A stretch of DNA of 33,367 bases from Hyphochytrium catenoides (taxonomy: Eukaryota; Sar; Hyphochytriomycetes; Hyphochytriales; Hyphochytriaceae): NCBI GenBank assembly GCA_900088475.1, contig FLMG01003897.1:1-33367 (forward strand), given 5' to 3'. Shown piece by piece: positions 1 through 9,917 of the stretch (positions are counted from its first letter, which is position 1; the number at the start of each line of letters is the position of its first letter). The notes under the pieces are model-generated. The model had not been told where the DNA came from. It did no database searches and was given only the letters and a program-made list of their open reading frames with translations. A program made the position numbers and the translations under genes.

Positions 1-2883
1 TCGAAGTACAGCAATAAGAAGTCCTTCTCCAAGCCCACGTAGGCTCAGCACTTTGGCTTTACTCACCTTGGGTTACTTACTATTCTCATATACTGCTTGC
101 GTCTGCTAGTGTGAATCTTGACGACAGCTTGTCAAAGGAGGAGCAGGTTAGAAGTAAGCATCAGGTTCTGCCATCACAAAATAAGGTTAGAAACGATAAG
201 GGCTATCGGATCTCATATGCCCCAAAGTCTTACTAGCATGGCCTTCACAAACCAAAGGACGAGAACAAGAGCAAGGTGCCAAGGCGTCCAGTAGCAGAGG
301 TAGTATATACTTCTACCACGGTTCCAGCAACAAAGACCTAACGCAAATGACAGGATGATTCATTCGAGGCCTTCATGGCCGATGACAGCGATGGCAGTGA
401 AGGTAGTAGAGTGAGTAAAGGAAGCAAGCGGAGCAAGTTAAGCAAACCCAGCAATTCAGCGCGGACAGGAATATCCGCCCCCGAGGTTCAGACTGTCACC
501 AAAGCACAAGAAGGTGCGAACGCTTCGGTGTCTGACAGCCATGACGACGATGCGCCACCGCCGTACTCAGAGGTAACCCTGAGACCACGTTAGTTTAGAA
601 CTTTACTGAGCGTTTGTCTTGAATCACATCCGCTATTTTGACTGACTTCTACAAATCAGGCTCTTGTAGCCTCAGCCCGGGCAAATACAGCGAAAGCTAC
701 TGTCTACCAGCTGGAACTTAGCCCGCCAACTGTGGATTCATCCAAGCCACCGGAGGAGGGCCAAAGAGTGCAGGAGGAGAGGCAGACATCAGCCCAGATT
801 ACTCTTGGCCCCGTTGTCAGTGACACGAAGAGCAGCATCCACAACCTACTTCCAGGTCATGAGCTTTCCGCCAAGCTCTTGACGGGAGATGATGTTGCAA
901 GAGGTGCTGATCTCTCTAACAACTCAAACAGCCCAGCCAGTAGTCAGCGCGATATGGTAAGTGGTGAATGAATAGTCTTAATAGATAAACCAGAGCATCA
1001 GGCTGATCGTTTTTGCTCGACAGCTTGCCGATAGTTACGCAGAGGATACTTTTGAAGAGAAGGAAGCTGCTGTCAGCAGGTGATTGACCTCTTCAATCTA
1101 AGTTGTTCCTTACTCTTTGACACTCTCTCACATCCAAAAAAAACTATGTCCTGTCCTAAAGTGTCCACCTTATTCCCTCGTTAACCATAGCAGGGACCAG
1201 TTAGCGGAAGTGGCCTTAAGCATAAATGGAGGAAGGACAGCTTTTGCTGCTTCAGGAGAACAGGAGGCTACTACCCCCTTTCCACCTACCAGGAAGCTGG
1301 AAGAAAACCAGGAGGTTGGACATAAGGTTGAAGTTGAGCGTGTTAAAGAGGAGGGAGAGAGAGAGAAGGAAAGTGGTGGGTCTCGGGCCGCCCTGAGCTC
1401 TCTACTGGTGCCGTCCAAGACCTGGACTGCGGATGAGAGGGAGACAGAAAAGGAGATAAGGTCCTCCATAAAACTTGTGGAAAGTATTGCTCCAGACACA
1501 CGGCCAGTGTCACGACCAATACCCGCAGCAGACATTCCACATCCAGTTCGTCCTAGGAGCTCCTCTTCACAAGTTAGTATAAACATCGAGGCCAGTGCCG
1601 TCGGCGGGACAGAGTATCAAGGGCAGGTAGAAGATAAGATTATTTACGCAAGGTCAGAGCCCCACCCAGACTCAGTGGCGGAGTTGAAGGGTGGTGTTCG
1701 GTCTGTTGCCACACAGTTCACGGGAAATCACGCTAGTGTACAAGTAGATATCATGCCAGAAGGACTGCTGGGCACTCAAGAATGTAAGTTATCCTCCCCT
1801 TAGTTCCTTTACGCTGGTCTCCTCTGTGTGCATCTGTTTATATCTTTCATCTTAGATATGGCTTAAGCGTCTTCTCTGTAGAGTTTTTCTCTGCTGCTTA
1901 CTTTTGCAACCTGACCCACCTTAGGGCTTACAAGGGCACATCGTGCTCGCACAGCGGCCCAATTCAGCCGACCAGAGAACTACGTTGACTTTTCTGAGAG
2001 GTCGCCGGCATTTTATCACCCTTCGGGTGCCTCCTATCCTTTATCAACCATCTCATCTTCGGCGGCAAACTTCAACTATCACCTTCCTCCTGCCCCTCCC
2101 ACCTACCAGCGATTTGGCCTGGGATGTGCTCCCGCGATGTTTGGTTGGGATCCCTACAACTGTCACCCAGCTTTCGACCCCTACTCTTCATCACCACCGA
2201 TCTGGAGAGGGGCCGCAAACCCGGCGCCGGCCAATAGAGAGACTGAAAGAAGCGCAAGGCCAAGAGGGGATGTGCCAGGAATGATGGGGCAGAGGGACGA
2301 CGCAGACCGCCCCGTTGAAGGTCAAAGCGCCTTTCCAAGTTCTTCCCCTTCGTTCAACGACATAAATCTCCCGACGGACGGAAGGAAGGAAGACTCTCGG
2401 GTTCCCACCCTAGGAGACACCAGCTATTCTACTATGGCAGCGACGCAAGCCGCTCTCATCTGGCAGCTAAACGAGCTAAGGATGCAGCTTCACCAGCAGA
2501 GAATGCAGGCCTATCTGCCTCCTCCACCTAGCTATCTAGATCCACATCCGGTAGGTTGCCCATCTAAAGATGTGTCAACCTTTTCCCTCTTGAATTCCTA
2601 TCTTCCTTTATTCCTTCCGTCTTAGCTCTATCCCTTCTTGCTCGCAGCAAATTTCAACTCTAAACTGCTGCTAAAGTTTATGCTTGTCGCGCGCCATCCT
2701 AAAATGCCTATTGTACTATAGGTGACAAGAGCAGCAAGAAGGCGGAGGGCGCCACTAACCCTATGGCAAGCCCTGATGAAAGTAGACCCGAGCCTTACCA
2801 GAGAAGAAGCTATGACCCTGGCGGATCGCTACACGAAGAAGAGTATGAACACGGAGGTATCAGCTGAAGAGGCGAAGAGCTGA
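1..2883 (+). CDS. Ser-rich, probably disordered protein with three PPxY motifs (5' partial)
   Basis: I do not recognise the family. Nine exons join in one open frame: 1-38, 110-146, 237-299, 354-572, 660-956, 1024-1079, 1194-1783, 1925-2550, 2722-2883 (TGA). All introns are GT-AG and all phases match, giving 695 residues within the window; the start lies upstream. The protein is rich in Ser, Pro, Glu and Lys, with an early SKGSKRSKLSKPS-type basic/serine stretch and no membrane segment or obvious folded domain. Three PPxY motifs, the classic ligands of WW domains, occur at residues 114-117 (PPPY), 491-494 (PPTY) and 634-637 (PPSY) of the partial protein. The C-terminus is more helical and charged (AARRRRAPLTLW, then EEAMTLADRY). 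A WW-binding adaptor role is inference. Exons 1-3 are short and less certain than the rest. Confidence 0.68.
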
Positions 2884-3056
2884 AAGAAAGTGTCAGTGGG
2901 GGGGAATGGAGACCAAAAGAAAGATCGTACGAAACGCAGATATATTTAGAGAAGTCTGGACGTACGTCATAAGGAAGCTATCCTTATGATGACCGCCAGA
3001 CGCGTTATTTAAGATATGTTGGCTAAGGGCCAGTCCACAAAGCGCCGCTCGCTACT
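2884..3056. other. Convergent intergenic spacer
   Basis: A 173-base gap between two gene 3' ends. It must hold both 3' untranslated regions. I see no AATAAA signal and no other feature. Confidence 0.5.
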
Positions 3057-3545
3057 CTATGAGAATTCTGCTGCGTCATAGATGCCCGGCATCATCGTGT
3101 TCACCTTTTCTGCGATAGCAAGAACAATTCCACTGCATAGATAGAGAAAAGTTACGGATTGGTTAGAGAATGGCATGACGTGTGAACCGTTCCTGACCAC
3201 TTACCTTCTGTACGCGTTGATCCCCTTGTTTTTGAGCCAGAACCAAAATTTATCGCAGTGTGCCTTGGCATCGATAAGTTCTCCATCCTCCGTTGTCTCC
3301 TTGAACAATAGAAATTGCCCAATCAGCTGGAATGTGGTGGTGATCCCGGCCTCCTCCATCGTCTTTACAGCAGCCTTTCCGATTCCAGGAACCTGGGAAC
3401 CGATATTGGCTTAGGAGAAACACATTGAACAATTACTGAGGAAGCGTACCTCCGAAAGGTCACCGGTGATGGGCGCTCGCAGAAAATCTGCAAGCTTATC
3501 GTCGCCCACTTGGGATCTGCTGGGATCATAACCATCGGATGGCAT
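3057..3545 (-). CDS. BAF-like helix-hairpin-helix DNA-binding protein
   Basis: Three coding exons on the minus strand, 3545-3450, 3392-3205 and 3132-3057, join in phase to 119 residues. The core at about residues 21-70 reads FLRAPITGDLSEVPGIG, then a Thr-rich turn and QLIGQFLLFKE. This VPGIG hairpin followed by GQFL is the signature of barrier-to-autointegration-factor folds, small proteins that bind double-stranded DNA through a helix-hairpin-helix. The next part (HCDKFWFWLKNKGINAYRSGIV) continues the pattern I know from protist BAF-like proteins. Animal BAF is about 89 residues, so this form is longer at both ends. A probable 60-base 5' UTR intron lies at 3556-3615 (gtgaga...ttctag). About 50 codons upstream of the chosen ATG stay open across that splice, so an N-terminal extension is possible. 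A nuclear role is inferred. Confidence 0.8.
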
Positions 3546-4321
3546 ATTAGCTGTTCTAGAAAAGAGCTCGTCAGATATTCATGCTTCAGAAAAGAGCTAG
3601 AGCCACAGCTCTCACCTATCAACGTCCTCAAGATGCAGAGATCGTTTTAGCTTCCAGCTTCCAGGCTGTCGATGCTTCGTCCTTGTCTGATCAAAATGGG
3701 CTCCTTGTCCACGATGACAGAGATTCAAATCTGCAGTTCATGCGGGACTGGCGCGCCACAAAGCCGAAGACGAGACAGAGACGGCAAAAAGCGCGGGATT
3801 TGGCTCCATTCTGACACATTTTTTGAGGCTTGACCTCTAAAAGCCCATTGGGACGACCGCCTCGAGGAGTGTCACGAGGAAGAAAGACCGCCTCCTAACT
3901 CTTTCTGAGAATGAAATAGCCGCTAACGTCTTCAAAAGTACCAGCCGTTACCCTCCCTCCCTCGTCCACGTTGGATTCTGATGGGAATCTGCGGATGGAG
4001 CCCAAGTTTGATGCTGCTTCCATCGTTCATCGTGACCGACGATAGAGTTGTACAGCTGTTGCCTGTCATTCCACAGGCACCGATGAAGATGTTCATCGGG
4101 AGGCGAGACTTAGTACACTGCTATTGGTTGAGCAGTCTTAAGCTTTGCCCACGCTGCTTGGTGCCGCTGCTGTTTCGGCAGACTACAGCCCACGCTTGCG
4201 ATGGCGTCATTTAACTCCTTGGTGACGGATGCACTTTTCTTCATGCTGAAAGGACACTTCCTTATCGATGACGGCACCCGTCAGTCCAAATAGGATTTTC
4301 ATCCGTATCCTCTAACATCAG
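3546..4321. promoter_or_regulatory. Divergent intergenic region
   Basis: About 780 bases between the start of the BAF-like gene and the large plus-strand ORF. It must carry both promoters and 5' UTRs. Short open frames at 3581-3814 and 3981-4214 have no recognisable content and no splice continuity with the next gene. An acceptor (acatcag) at 4319-4321 directly precedes an in-frame stretch leading into the next CDS, so a 5' UTR intron or short leading exon may sit here. I see no clear TATA box. Confidence 0.4.
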
Positions 4322-4351
4322 GCTCAAGGCCACGCTGGAAGGCTTGGGAAG

Positions 4352-6853
4352 ATGGCGCAGATCAAACGTCTTCAGCAGATGAGATCTTCAATGATCTTGA
4401 GGGCAGACCGACCTTCTGAGAACTCTTCCTCAGTCTGGTACAGCGTGCGTTCCGAGCAACATGCCTTTCCCCTACCGCCGGAGCTGCTGGAGACATTTGT
4501 TGGTCTACGGAAATATAGAAAGATTCAAGAGGAGGTGCTACAGCATCTGGACTCTCTTGTTCGTCAAGAACGTCAACTCCGGAGGTTTGCTATAGGTACC
4601 GACAATCTTGAGGTCCTGGTGAGCTTGTTTGAAGACAACGCTCGGGCTACCTTAGTCCCAGGAGCGCGTACGTTGCCAGTAAGTGCGGACCGCGTGCAGT
4701 CTCTACCAAAAGAGCTCCAGATTGTAATTCGCTGTTCTGCTCTCTTAAGGAGAGCTTTCCTAGACGCAATTGGAACAGCAACTGGAGAGAGTGACAGACT
4801 TACTCTCAGCCGTCTACTTCGACGCACGGTGCTTGTGATGCAAGAGCTCCAGCTACACCGAGAAATGGTAGCGGGTACACCGCTAATGGCTCTCCTGACG
4901 AGATTGGGGTGTGCCCTTCAGACCTTCCAGCTGCAGATAGGGGTGGGATGTCAAACAGACGTAGGGCAACTAGGGTACGATCTCTTGATCATGAACATCC
5001 AACTCTGCCTTCCTTCAGAACTGAACAGCAGTCGGCCGTTCCTCCAATCGGCCCTGACGGATATCCTGTACCTCAGTGTGCTGCTCTCCAATACTCAGAT
5101 CAAGTTAGCAGTGGACCTCCAGCGGTCGATGCTAGGGTTATGGGAGCTTCAACAAACGGAAGCTGATCCCACAGCAGCAATTCCCCTAAATGATGGTCTG
5201 ACTTTGGCTGCGGCTGCTGAAGAGGTCTGTTCTAGCGTCCACTCTGAGAGATTTGTGAAGATAGTATTAGAGGCTCTCTTCCAGCAAGACGATCACCGGA
5301 CACGTCATGTGCGACGTGTATTAAGGACTCAAGCAGGCTTCTACTTAGCTAGTGGTGCACTTAGAGCTCCTGGCGTTGCTCTAAGCGATCTTGGGCACCA
5401 ATTAACGCGGTACTTGGTAAATTATATCCTTTGCCTCTTGGAACCTCAAGATAGGATAACCCACTCCCTTCTCAGACTTCGATCCTCCCTGACAATTGCA
5501 GTGATGCATTGTGGCCAAGTAGTGTCCTGGGTAGACCAACTTGAACGGAATTCCGTCGTCCGTCTTCTTTTCTCCTCCCTCTTCTTTGACTTCCTGACCA
5601 CACCATCCCTCCTAGCGGCGGTTGAGGTTGGAAGTCTGGAAGGAGTAATTGTGGCTTTGGAACGGATGAAGGAGCAAGGGCGACTTTCCGTCCTTCCTCG
5701 CATGACCAGAGAGGTCTTGGCGGCGATATCAAAACTCGATCAACAAGTGCACCACAGTTACCTGATTGAGGTCCACACTTTCTCTTCCCGACTCTTCGAC
5801 ACTCTAATGAAGTCTTCAGCTGAAGTGACAGCCTTCCTGAGAACTCCTGATGCACAGATAAGCAATAGCAGCAAAGCTGATATGGGGAGAGAATGGGTTG
5901 CAGCGCTTGCCCTAGTCCCTCTTCTCACGCTCCGGCACTGCTGGAACAGCGCGCTCGATCAAGTTGCCCCTGAACTGCTCTTCTTTGCCTTTGACACTTT
6001 CGCCGCTTTGGCATTTTGCCAGGCAGCGCTCAGTGCCGAGTTGGAGCACTTCGAGAACGAACTCTTTGATTTCCTTTGTGTCTCTTCGCATCACGTTCAA
6101 GAAGAGCTTCTAGGTTTTGTTCTTAGCTTCCTTAATGGTGTTAGGGGCAGCCATCCTGAAGAGCAACAGTCCACCTTCCAGGAGTACAGACTGCGTTATC
6201 ATTTAAGGATTGCAGAATCACTCTTCCGATCCCCCCGTTCGGTACCTGCGATCAAGGAACTCAGCATGGAGGTCTTCTTCCAATCTCTGGAACTTCCTTT
6301 TCCGGCGACTGTTCAAGCCGTTCATGAGTTCTTCATGAGAGAGTTTGTCACCAAGAGCCAGTCACAGACAGATGAATGGATACCGCACTACGTCCGTCTC
6401 TCTCTGCAATCGTTCCCGGCCATCACATCCCCTGAACTGCTTGGTAAATGCATTGGGACCGTTCTAGGAGGGCTCGGTCACTCGGATGACAACCAAACGC
6501 TGAGGCTGCTCTGCTGCGAGATTATCGGAGGACGACTTTTACAGCTGTGGAATGATACAAGGTCGGAGAACGCCATCCACGTAGTGGATAGTGAAAGAAA
6601 TCTGCTCGCCGGGTTGCTCTTTGAGGTGCTAAAGGTAGTTCCTTTACGCTCACTTCCCATTGCCTGGGGTATCGTCGACAAGCTCTTTAGCAGCATCAAG
6701 AGCCAGGAGAACAGAGAAAGGCTTCTTTCTCTCCTCTTCTCTGTTGTCTCGTCTCAAGTGGATGGCACTAGAAGGGCTTTTCTTACCAAGTCCTATTTAT
6801 TCCTCCATAACCGGACTGTCCAAAACCATCAACATAATGGATTGAGCGATTAG
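4352..6853 (+). CDS. Large helical protein, possibly HEAT/ARM-like, family unknown
   Basis: One uninterrupted frame of 833 codons, unusual here because most neighbours are cut by many introns. I do not recognise the family. The sequence is almost wholly predicted amphipathic helix, rich in Leu, Phe, Glu and Arg with few Gly or Pro and no signal peptide or membrane span. The C-terminal third has repeating helix pairs (for example around residues 520-620 and 690-810) that look like a HEAT/ARM solenoid such as importin-beta relatives, with an RRAFLTKSYLFL-like end. That family idea is inference. The ATG chosen at 4352 is the first in the frame. The frame is open back to an acceptor at 4319-4321, so 10 extra codons (4322-4351) or an upstream exon could be added. 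Stop is TAG. Confidence 0.8.
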   Translation: MAQIKRLQQMRSSMILRADRPSENSSSVWYSVRSEQHAFPLPPELLETFVGLRKYRKIQEEVLQHLDSLVRQERQLRRFAIGTDNLEVLVSLFEDNARATLVPGARTLPVSADRVQSLPKELQIVIRCSALLRRAFLDAIGTATGESDRLTLSRLLRRTVLVMQELQLHREMVAGTPLMALLTRLGCALQTFQLQIGVGCQTDVGQLGYDLLIMNIQLCLPSELNSSRPFLQSALTDILYLSVLLSNTQIKLAVDLQRSMLGLWELQQTEADPTAAIPLNDGLTLAAAAEEVCSSVHSERFVKIVLEALFQQDDHRTRHVRRVLRTQAGFYLASGALRAPGVALSDLGHQLTRYLVNYILCLLEPQDRITHSLLRLRSSLTIAVMHCGQVVSWVDQLERNSVVRLLFSSLFFDFLTTPSLLAAVEVGSLEGVIVALERMKEQGRLSVLPRMTREVLAAISKLDQQVHHSYLIEVHTFSSRLFDTLMKSSAEVTAFLRTPDAQISNSSKADMGREWVAALALVPLLTLRHCWNSALDQVAPELLFFAFDTFAALAFCQAALSAELEHFENELFDFLCVSSHHVQEELLGFVLSFLNGVRGSHPEEQQSTFQEYRLRYHLRIAESLFRSPRSVPAIKELSMEVFFQSLELPFPATVQAVHEFFMREFVTKSQSQTDEWIPHYVRLSLQSFPAITSPELLGKCIGTVLGGLGHSDDNQTLRLLCCEIIGGRLLQLWNDTRSENAIHVVDSERNLLAGLLFEVLKVVPLRSLPIAWGIVDKLFSSIKSQENRERLLSLLFSVVSSQVDGTRRAFLTKSYLFLHNRTVQNHQHNGLSD

Positions 6854-7238
6854 AGTGGACCTGTACTCCCTTACAACCAGCACGCTGGCAGATATATGGT
6901 CAATCTGCCTGCTAGTAGGTGCTTATAGAAGGGGGAGTTGTTGCCTTGATGGCAGCAACACGTCCCAACATTATTTATCAGGTCAAAGATTCACGCCCTT
7001 TCGCCTAAGTTCGCTTCACAGCGTAAAGCGCCACAGCAAGGCAGTATGTCCTTTCTGCTTAGCTTGCGCAGCACTCCAACTGTCAGTATAGGTTAGGAGA
7101 CGAATATATAACGAAGAAGGTTAAGGCATCAGCATTCTGGCTAATTATTACTGTGCATATCACGCCCAACAGCTACCCGATCGACAGCTGGAAACAGTAG
7201 CTACCTGCTGCTAATATACTCTACAGGCTGATTGGACC
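6854..7238. other. Convergent intergenic spacer
   Basis: 385 bases between two 3' ends. I see no coding exon, RNA gene or repeat. The short open frame at 6855-7091 has no recognisable protein pattern. Confidence 0.4.
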
Positions 7239-8312
7239 CTAGTCAGTCTTAAAGTGTGTCATGTCGGTCTTGAAGTTGGCATAGAGTAGGCTATCCCGCC
7301 CCACATCCATGTAGGCCACTGAGTACACGGCACTCAGAATGACTACGACGAACCCTATCGAGGTCCAAAGGAAGATTTGATAGTTGGCAATCTCGGCCAT
7401 GCTTGGCTTCTCAAAAGCTGGGGAAGTCGCGTTCGTGTGCGTCCCGTTCTGTCCTTCTGCTTCGCTCTTCGGAGCCTCCAGCAGACGTCTTCTCAGTCCG
7501 TTGCTTTCCCAAGCAATCTTTTGCTCATGAGCTGCTAGCAGGACAACAAAACGCCCGTTATACACCTTTGCTAGTTGCATTAGAGTTGGTGCCCAAACTT
7601 TGTCGAGAATGTTGATGGCTCGCTTTACTTGTTGAGCGTCATCGCCGTAACGCTGTTTCAGCTCCCCAAGCCCTTGAAGCCGTAAAGTGAGGACATGCGG
7701 TAGTGCCTCTTTAGAAGTCTTTGCCATGAGTTTAGGCAAAGAGTGAGCGGCCGCGACCTCTTCCATAAAGCGTGCGCTTGCAGGCTCGTCGGCTGCAAAC
7801 CCTTCAATCGGTCTGACTTCTTCAGCGCTCCATGTAGCCGAACACCCCTGATCTGGCAGCGAACAAAGTGTGAAAGCTTCATTTCCAAACTGCTTTTGGG
7901 TCAGAAACGCCAAATAGGCGTTGGGATCGACAACGTTATAGTCCTCGAAGTCGGGCTGCAAGGTGAACGCTTGTTTGTTACGCACATCCAGAAGGAGCTC
8001 CTTCAGGTTTCGCATCTGCTCTAGGTTGTCCTTTGATAAGCCCTGAATATCAAGTGAAAGTAAGCCAAGAGGCCGTTTGAAAAGGTCTCCTGCGGGTAAA
8101 AAAGGTCTCGAGCTCATGTCAGAGGGATAGGAAAGGCCCAACATCCGAGCAGCAGTTTCCACGACGTCTTCATGGCCGATAGTCTGCTGGTTTTCCAGTG
8201 AGGCAAACTTGACCGTGTTCGAGAAGTCCAGAATAGTAAGCGTGTCCGCTGCGGAAGCTAAGAGGCGCGCCGTGGGTAAGGCAAGTAGGGCTCCTAACAT
8301 AGGAACTCTCAT
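7239..8312 (-). CDS. ATP6AP2: V-ATPase accessory protein 2 / renin-receptor homologue
   Basis: A single 357-codon exon for a type I membrane protein. It starts with a signal peptide (MRVPMLGALLALPTARLLASAA), has a lumenal domain of about 290 residues, one membrane span at about 312-334, and a 20-odd residue cytoplasmic tail whose MDVGRDSLLYANF matches the family's MDPGYDSIIYRM. The region with GLGELKQRYGDDAQQ matches the human GLDEIGKRYGEDSEQ. Human ATP6AP2 is 350 residues. The family joins the vacuolar proton pump's membrane sector during assembly. At 274-278 the sequence is RRRLL, where the human protein has its furin/site-1-protease processing sequence; RRLL itself fits a site-1-protease site. 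NGT and NAT glycosylation sequons follow. It lacks introns, unlike most neighbours. Confidence 0.9.
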   Translation of the reverse strand: MRVPMLGALLALPTARLLASAADTLTILDFSNTVKFASLENQQTIGHEDVVETAARMLGLSYPSDMSSRPFLPAGDLFKRPLGLLSLDIQGLSKDNLEQMRNLKELLLDVRNKQAFTLQPDFEDYNVVDPNAYLAFLTQKQFGNEAFTLCSLPDQGCSATWSAEEVRPIEGFAADEPASARFMEEVAAAHSLPKLMAKTSKEALPHVLTLRLQGLGELKQRYGDDAQQVKRAINILDKVWAPTLMQLAKVYNGRFVVLLAAHEQKIAWESNGLRRRLLEAPKSEAEGQNGTHTNATSPAFEKPSMAEIANYQIFLWTSIGFVVVILSAVYSVAYMDVGRDSLLYANFKTDMTHFKTD

Positions 8313-9917
8313 CTTGAGGTCCTCTTCTAAGAGCTGTGCTCCGACTTCTCACGAGAGTCTGCGTTTATCGTCTAGGGCAAGCCTTAGATCTCTTTGATCT
8401 CAAGGCTGGATTAAGTAGTCTCAACTATGAATAGAGTGAGACGTCAGAGTGGGGCCCCTAAGCTGCTTAGTGGTAGTGATAAGTGTTCGCAGAGATGGCA
8501 CTGAGGAAGGCGCACAGAGACCGTCATGAAGCTCCTTGAGACTCTTCATCAGTTCTCCTGCTGTAGAAATACAGGGGGAAAGATCTCTGTAGAAGCTGCA
8601 GATTCTAACAGTCTTCCATTATCCAGAAAGACTGTGTTTCACTTCCACCTGCCCCTTTGTCACTTATCAGCATCGGCCCTCCCTCTTCACAAAAGTAAAT
8701 AGTCAATTTAGATCATTTCACAACAATGTTGTCTCACAAAGCTCTAACATTGTTCCTCCGTATAATTGACACGGTAACTGCAACCTTTACCGTAACTTGG
8801 CAAATGGTGAAGGTCCGGGACATCGCCACTCTCCCCTACCTCCTACACCTTTTTCTAATGACTGTAACACAGAGTCCAGACGCTCCCCCCTCCCCCCATG
8901 AGGGGGATCCCTCCTTCCAGATCTTCCCCGGGACTGAATGGTGAAACCGCCCACTGCTGTCCCTCCTCCTCCATCTGAAGCTGATCAGGGCCGTTACTGC
9001 GAAGTGCAGGAGCGACTGGGCAAGAAAGAGAGAGAGGAGAGGCGGCGAAGAGCTAGAGTATAGATAGGGCAGGGCAAGGCATGCAGGAGGAGGATGAGAT
9101 CAAGAGGAAGGGCCTACCACTGTTCGACCACCTCCTCCAGGTGATAATGATAATGATGGTGGGCCGTTGGTGGTGGGGACAGGAGAAGGACCTCTCACAA
9201 TCAGGCGATAGGGTAGGCGGCACAGCAGGTGCCTTGCGCCAGAGAGCTAGAAGGAGGCTTCAAAGAAGGAGTAGTTGTTGAGAACAGCTGTGATGATGGC
9301 TTGTGGCTGGGTTGATGTTCCCTTCTTCCTTCCTCCACGAAGAGCACATCGCCCTTCAGATAAAAGTCGTGGCTAGTTATCAAGGTGAAAAGTATGCATA
9401 ACCACCTTCCAATAATACATTTTTGAACCCAGCGGCTAGCTTGATCGACAAGGTATTGCCCATCACCAGCAACATCCAGCAAGAACACCGCGCCGCCCAT
9501 GCCCATGGTTCCCCTCTAACCGGTGCTATCGCCAACACTGATGCAAAATAATGGATTGGCGTTTTCCATTGACCCGTTTGTCATGTGGTCAGCTTCTTCT
9601 TCTCCTTATATTGGTCCGGTGACTGCAGTTGCTGCAATGTGTTATTCATAGCGAAGGACTGCCAACAGTTCAAAGTTTGCTTTATAAAAAAGGCATCATC
9701 GTAGACCTGCCGACGGCCACATCTTCTCCTCGACGAGTCTTCCACCTCTAGCTTCTCATTCTACTAGCGGATATCTCTAACAGAAGACATCCGTCGTAAG
9801 GTGCTGGCCCTTCTGGATATTCATTTATTTTTGTCCGGTAGGCAGCCACCAGAGGGAGGCCACAACAGATTGCATCACTTTATTACATAGAAACCCAAAG
9901 GCGGAGACAAGGGCCAG
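8313..9917. promoter_or_regulatory. Long divergent intergenic region
   Basis: 1.6 kb, the longest gene-free stretch of the window, between two divergent starts. It contains purine-rich (9021-9090, agagagaggagagg) and pyrimidine-rich runs (8883-8900). Short open frames at 8726-8944 and 9081-9281 on plus look non-coding. Both promoters must lie here. One minus-strand frame is listed separately. Confidence 0.4.
9201..9506 (-). CDS. Possible small ORF, weak
   Basis: A 101-codon frame with ATG, open across about 300 bases. The first 30 residues (MGMGGAVFLLDVAGDGQYLVDQ...) and a middle patch before residue 60 look protein-like; the end is Ser/Thr/Pro-rich. An optional intron (gtggtt...ctgaag) sits inside without breaking the frame. 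I recognise no family, and it could be chance in a purine-rich spacer. Confidence 0.2.
   Translation of the reverse strand: MGMGGAVFLLDVAGDGQYLVDQASRWVQKCIIGRWLCILFTLITSHDFYLKGDVLFVEEGRREHQPSHKPSSQLFSTTTPSLKPPSSSLAQGTCCAAYPIA

Noticed and set aside
1170-1586. Long minus-strand frame opposite the PPxY gene
   Set aside because: It is the antisense of a phase-supported exon and shows only low-complexity Ser/Leu content.
5446-5855. Minus-strand frames inside the 833-residue ORF
   Set aside because: Antisense shadows of a long plus-strand coding frame, with biased Arg/Ser composition.
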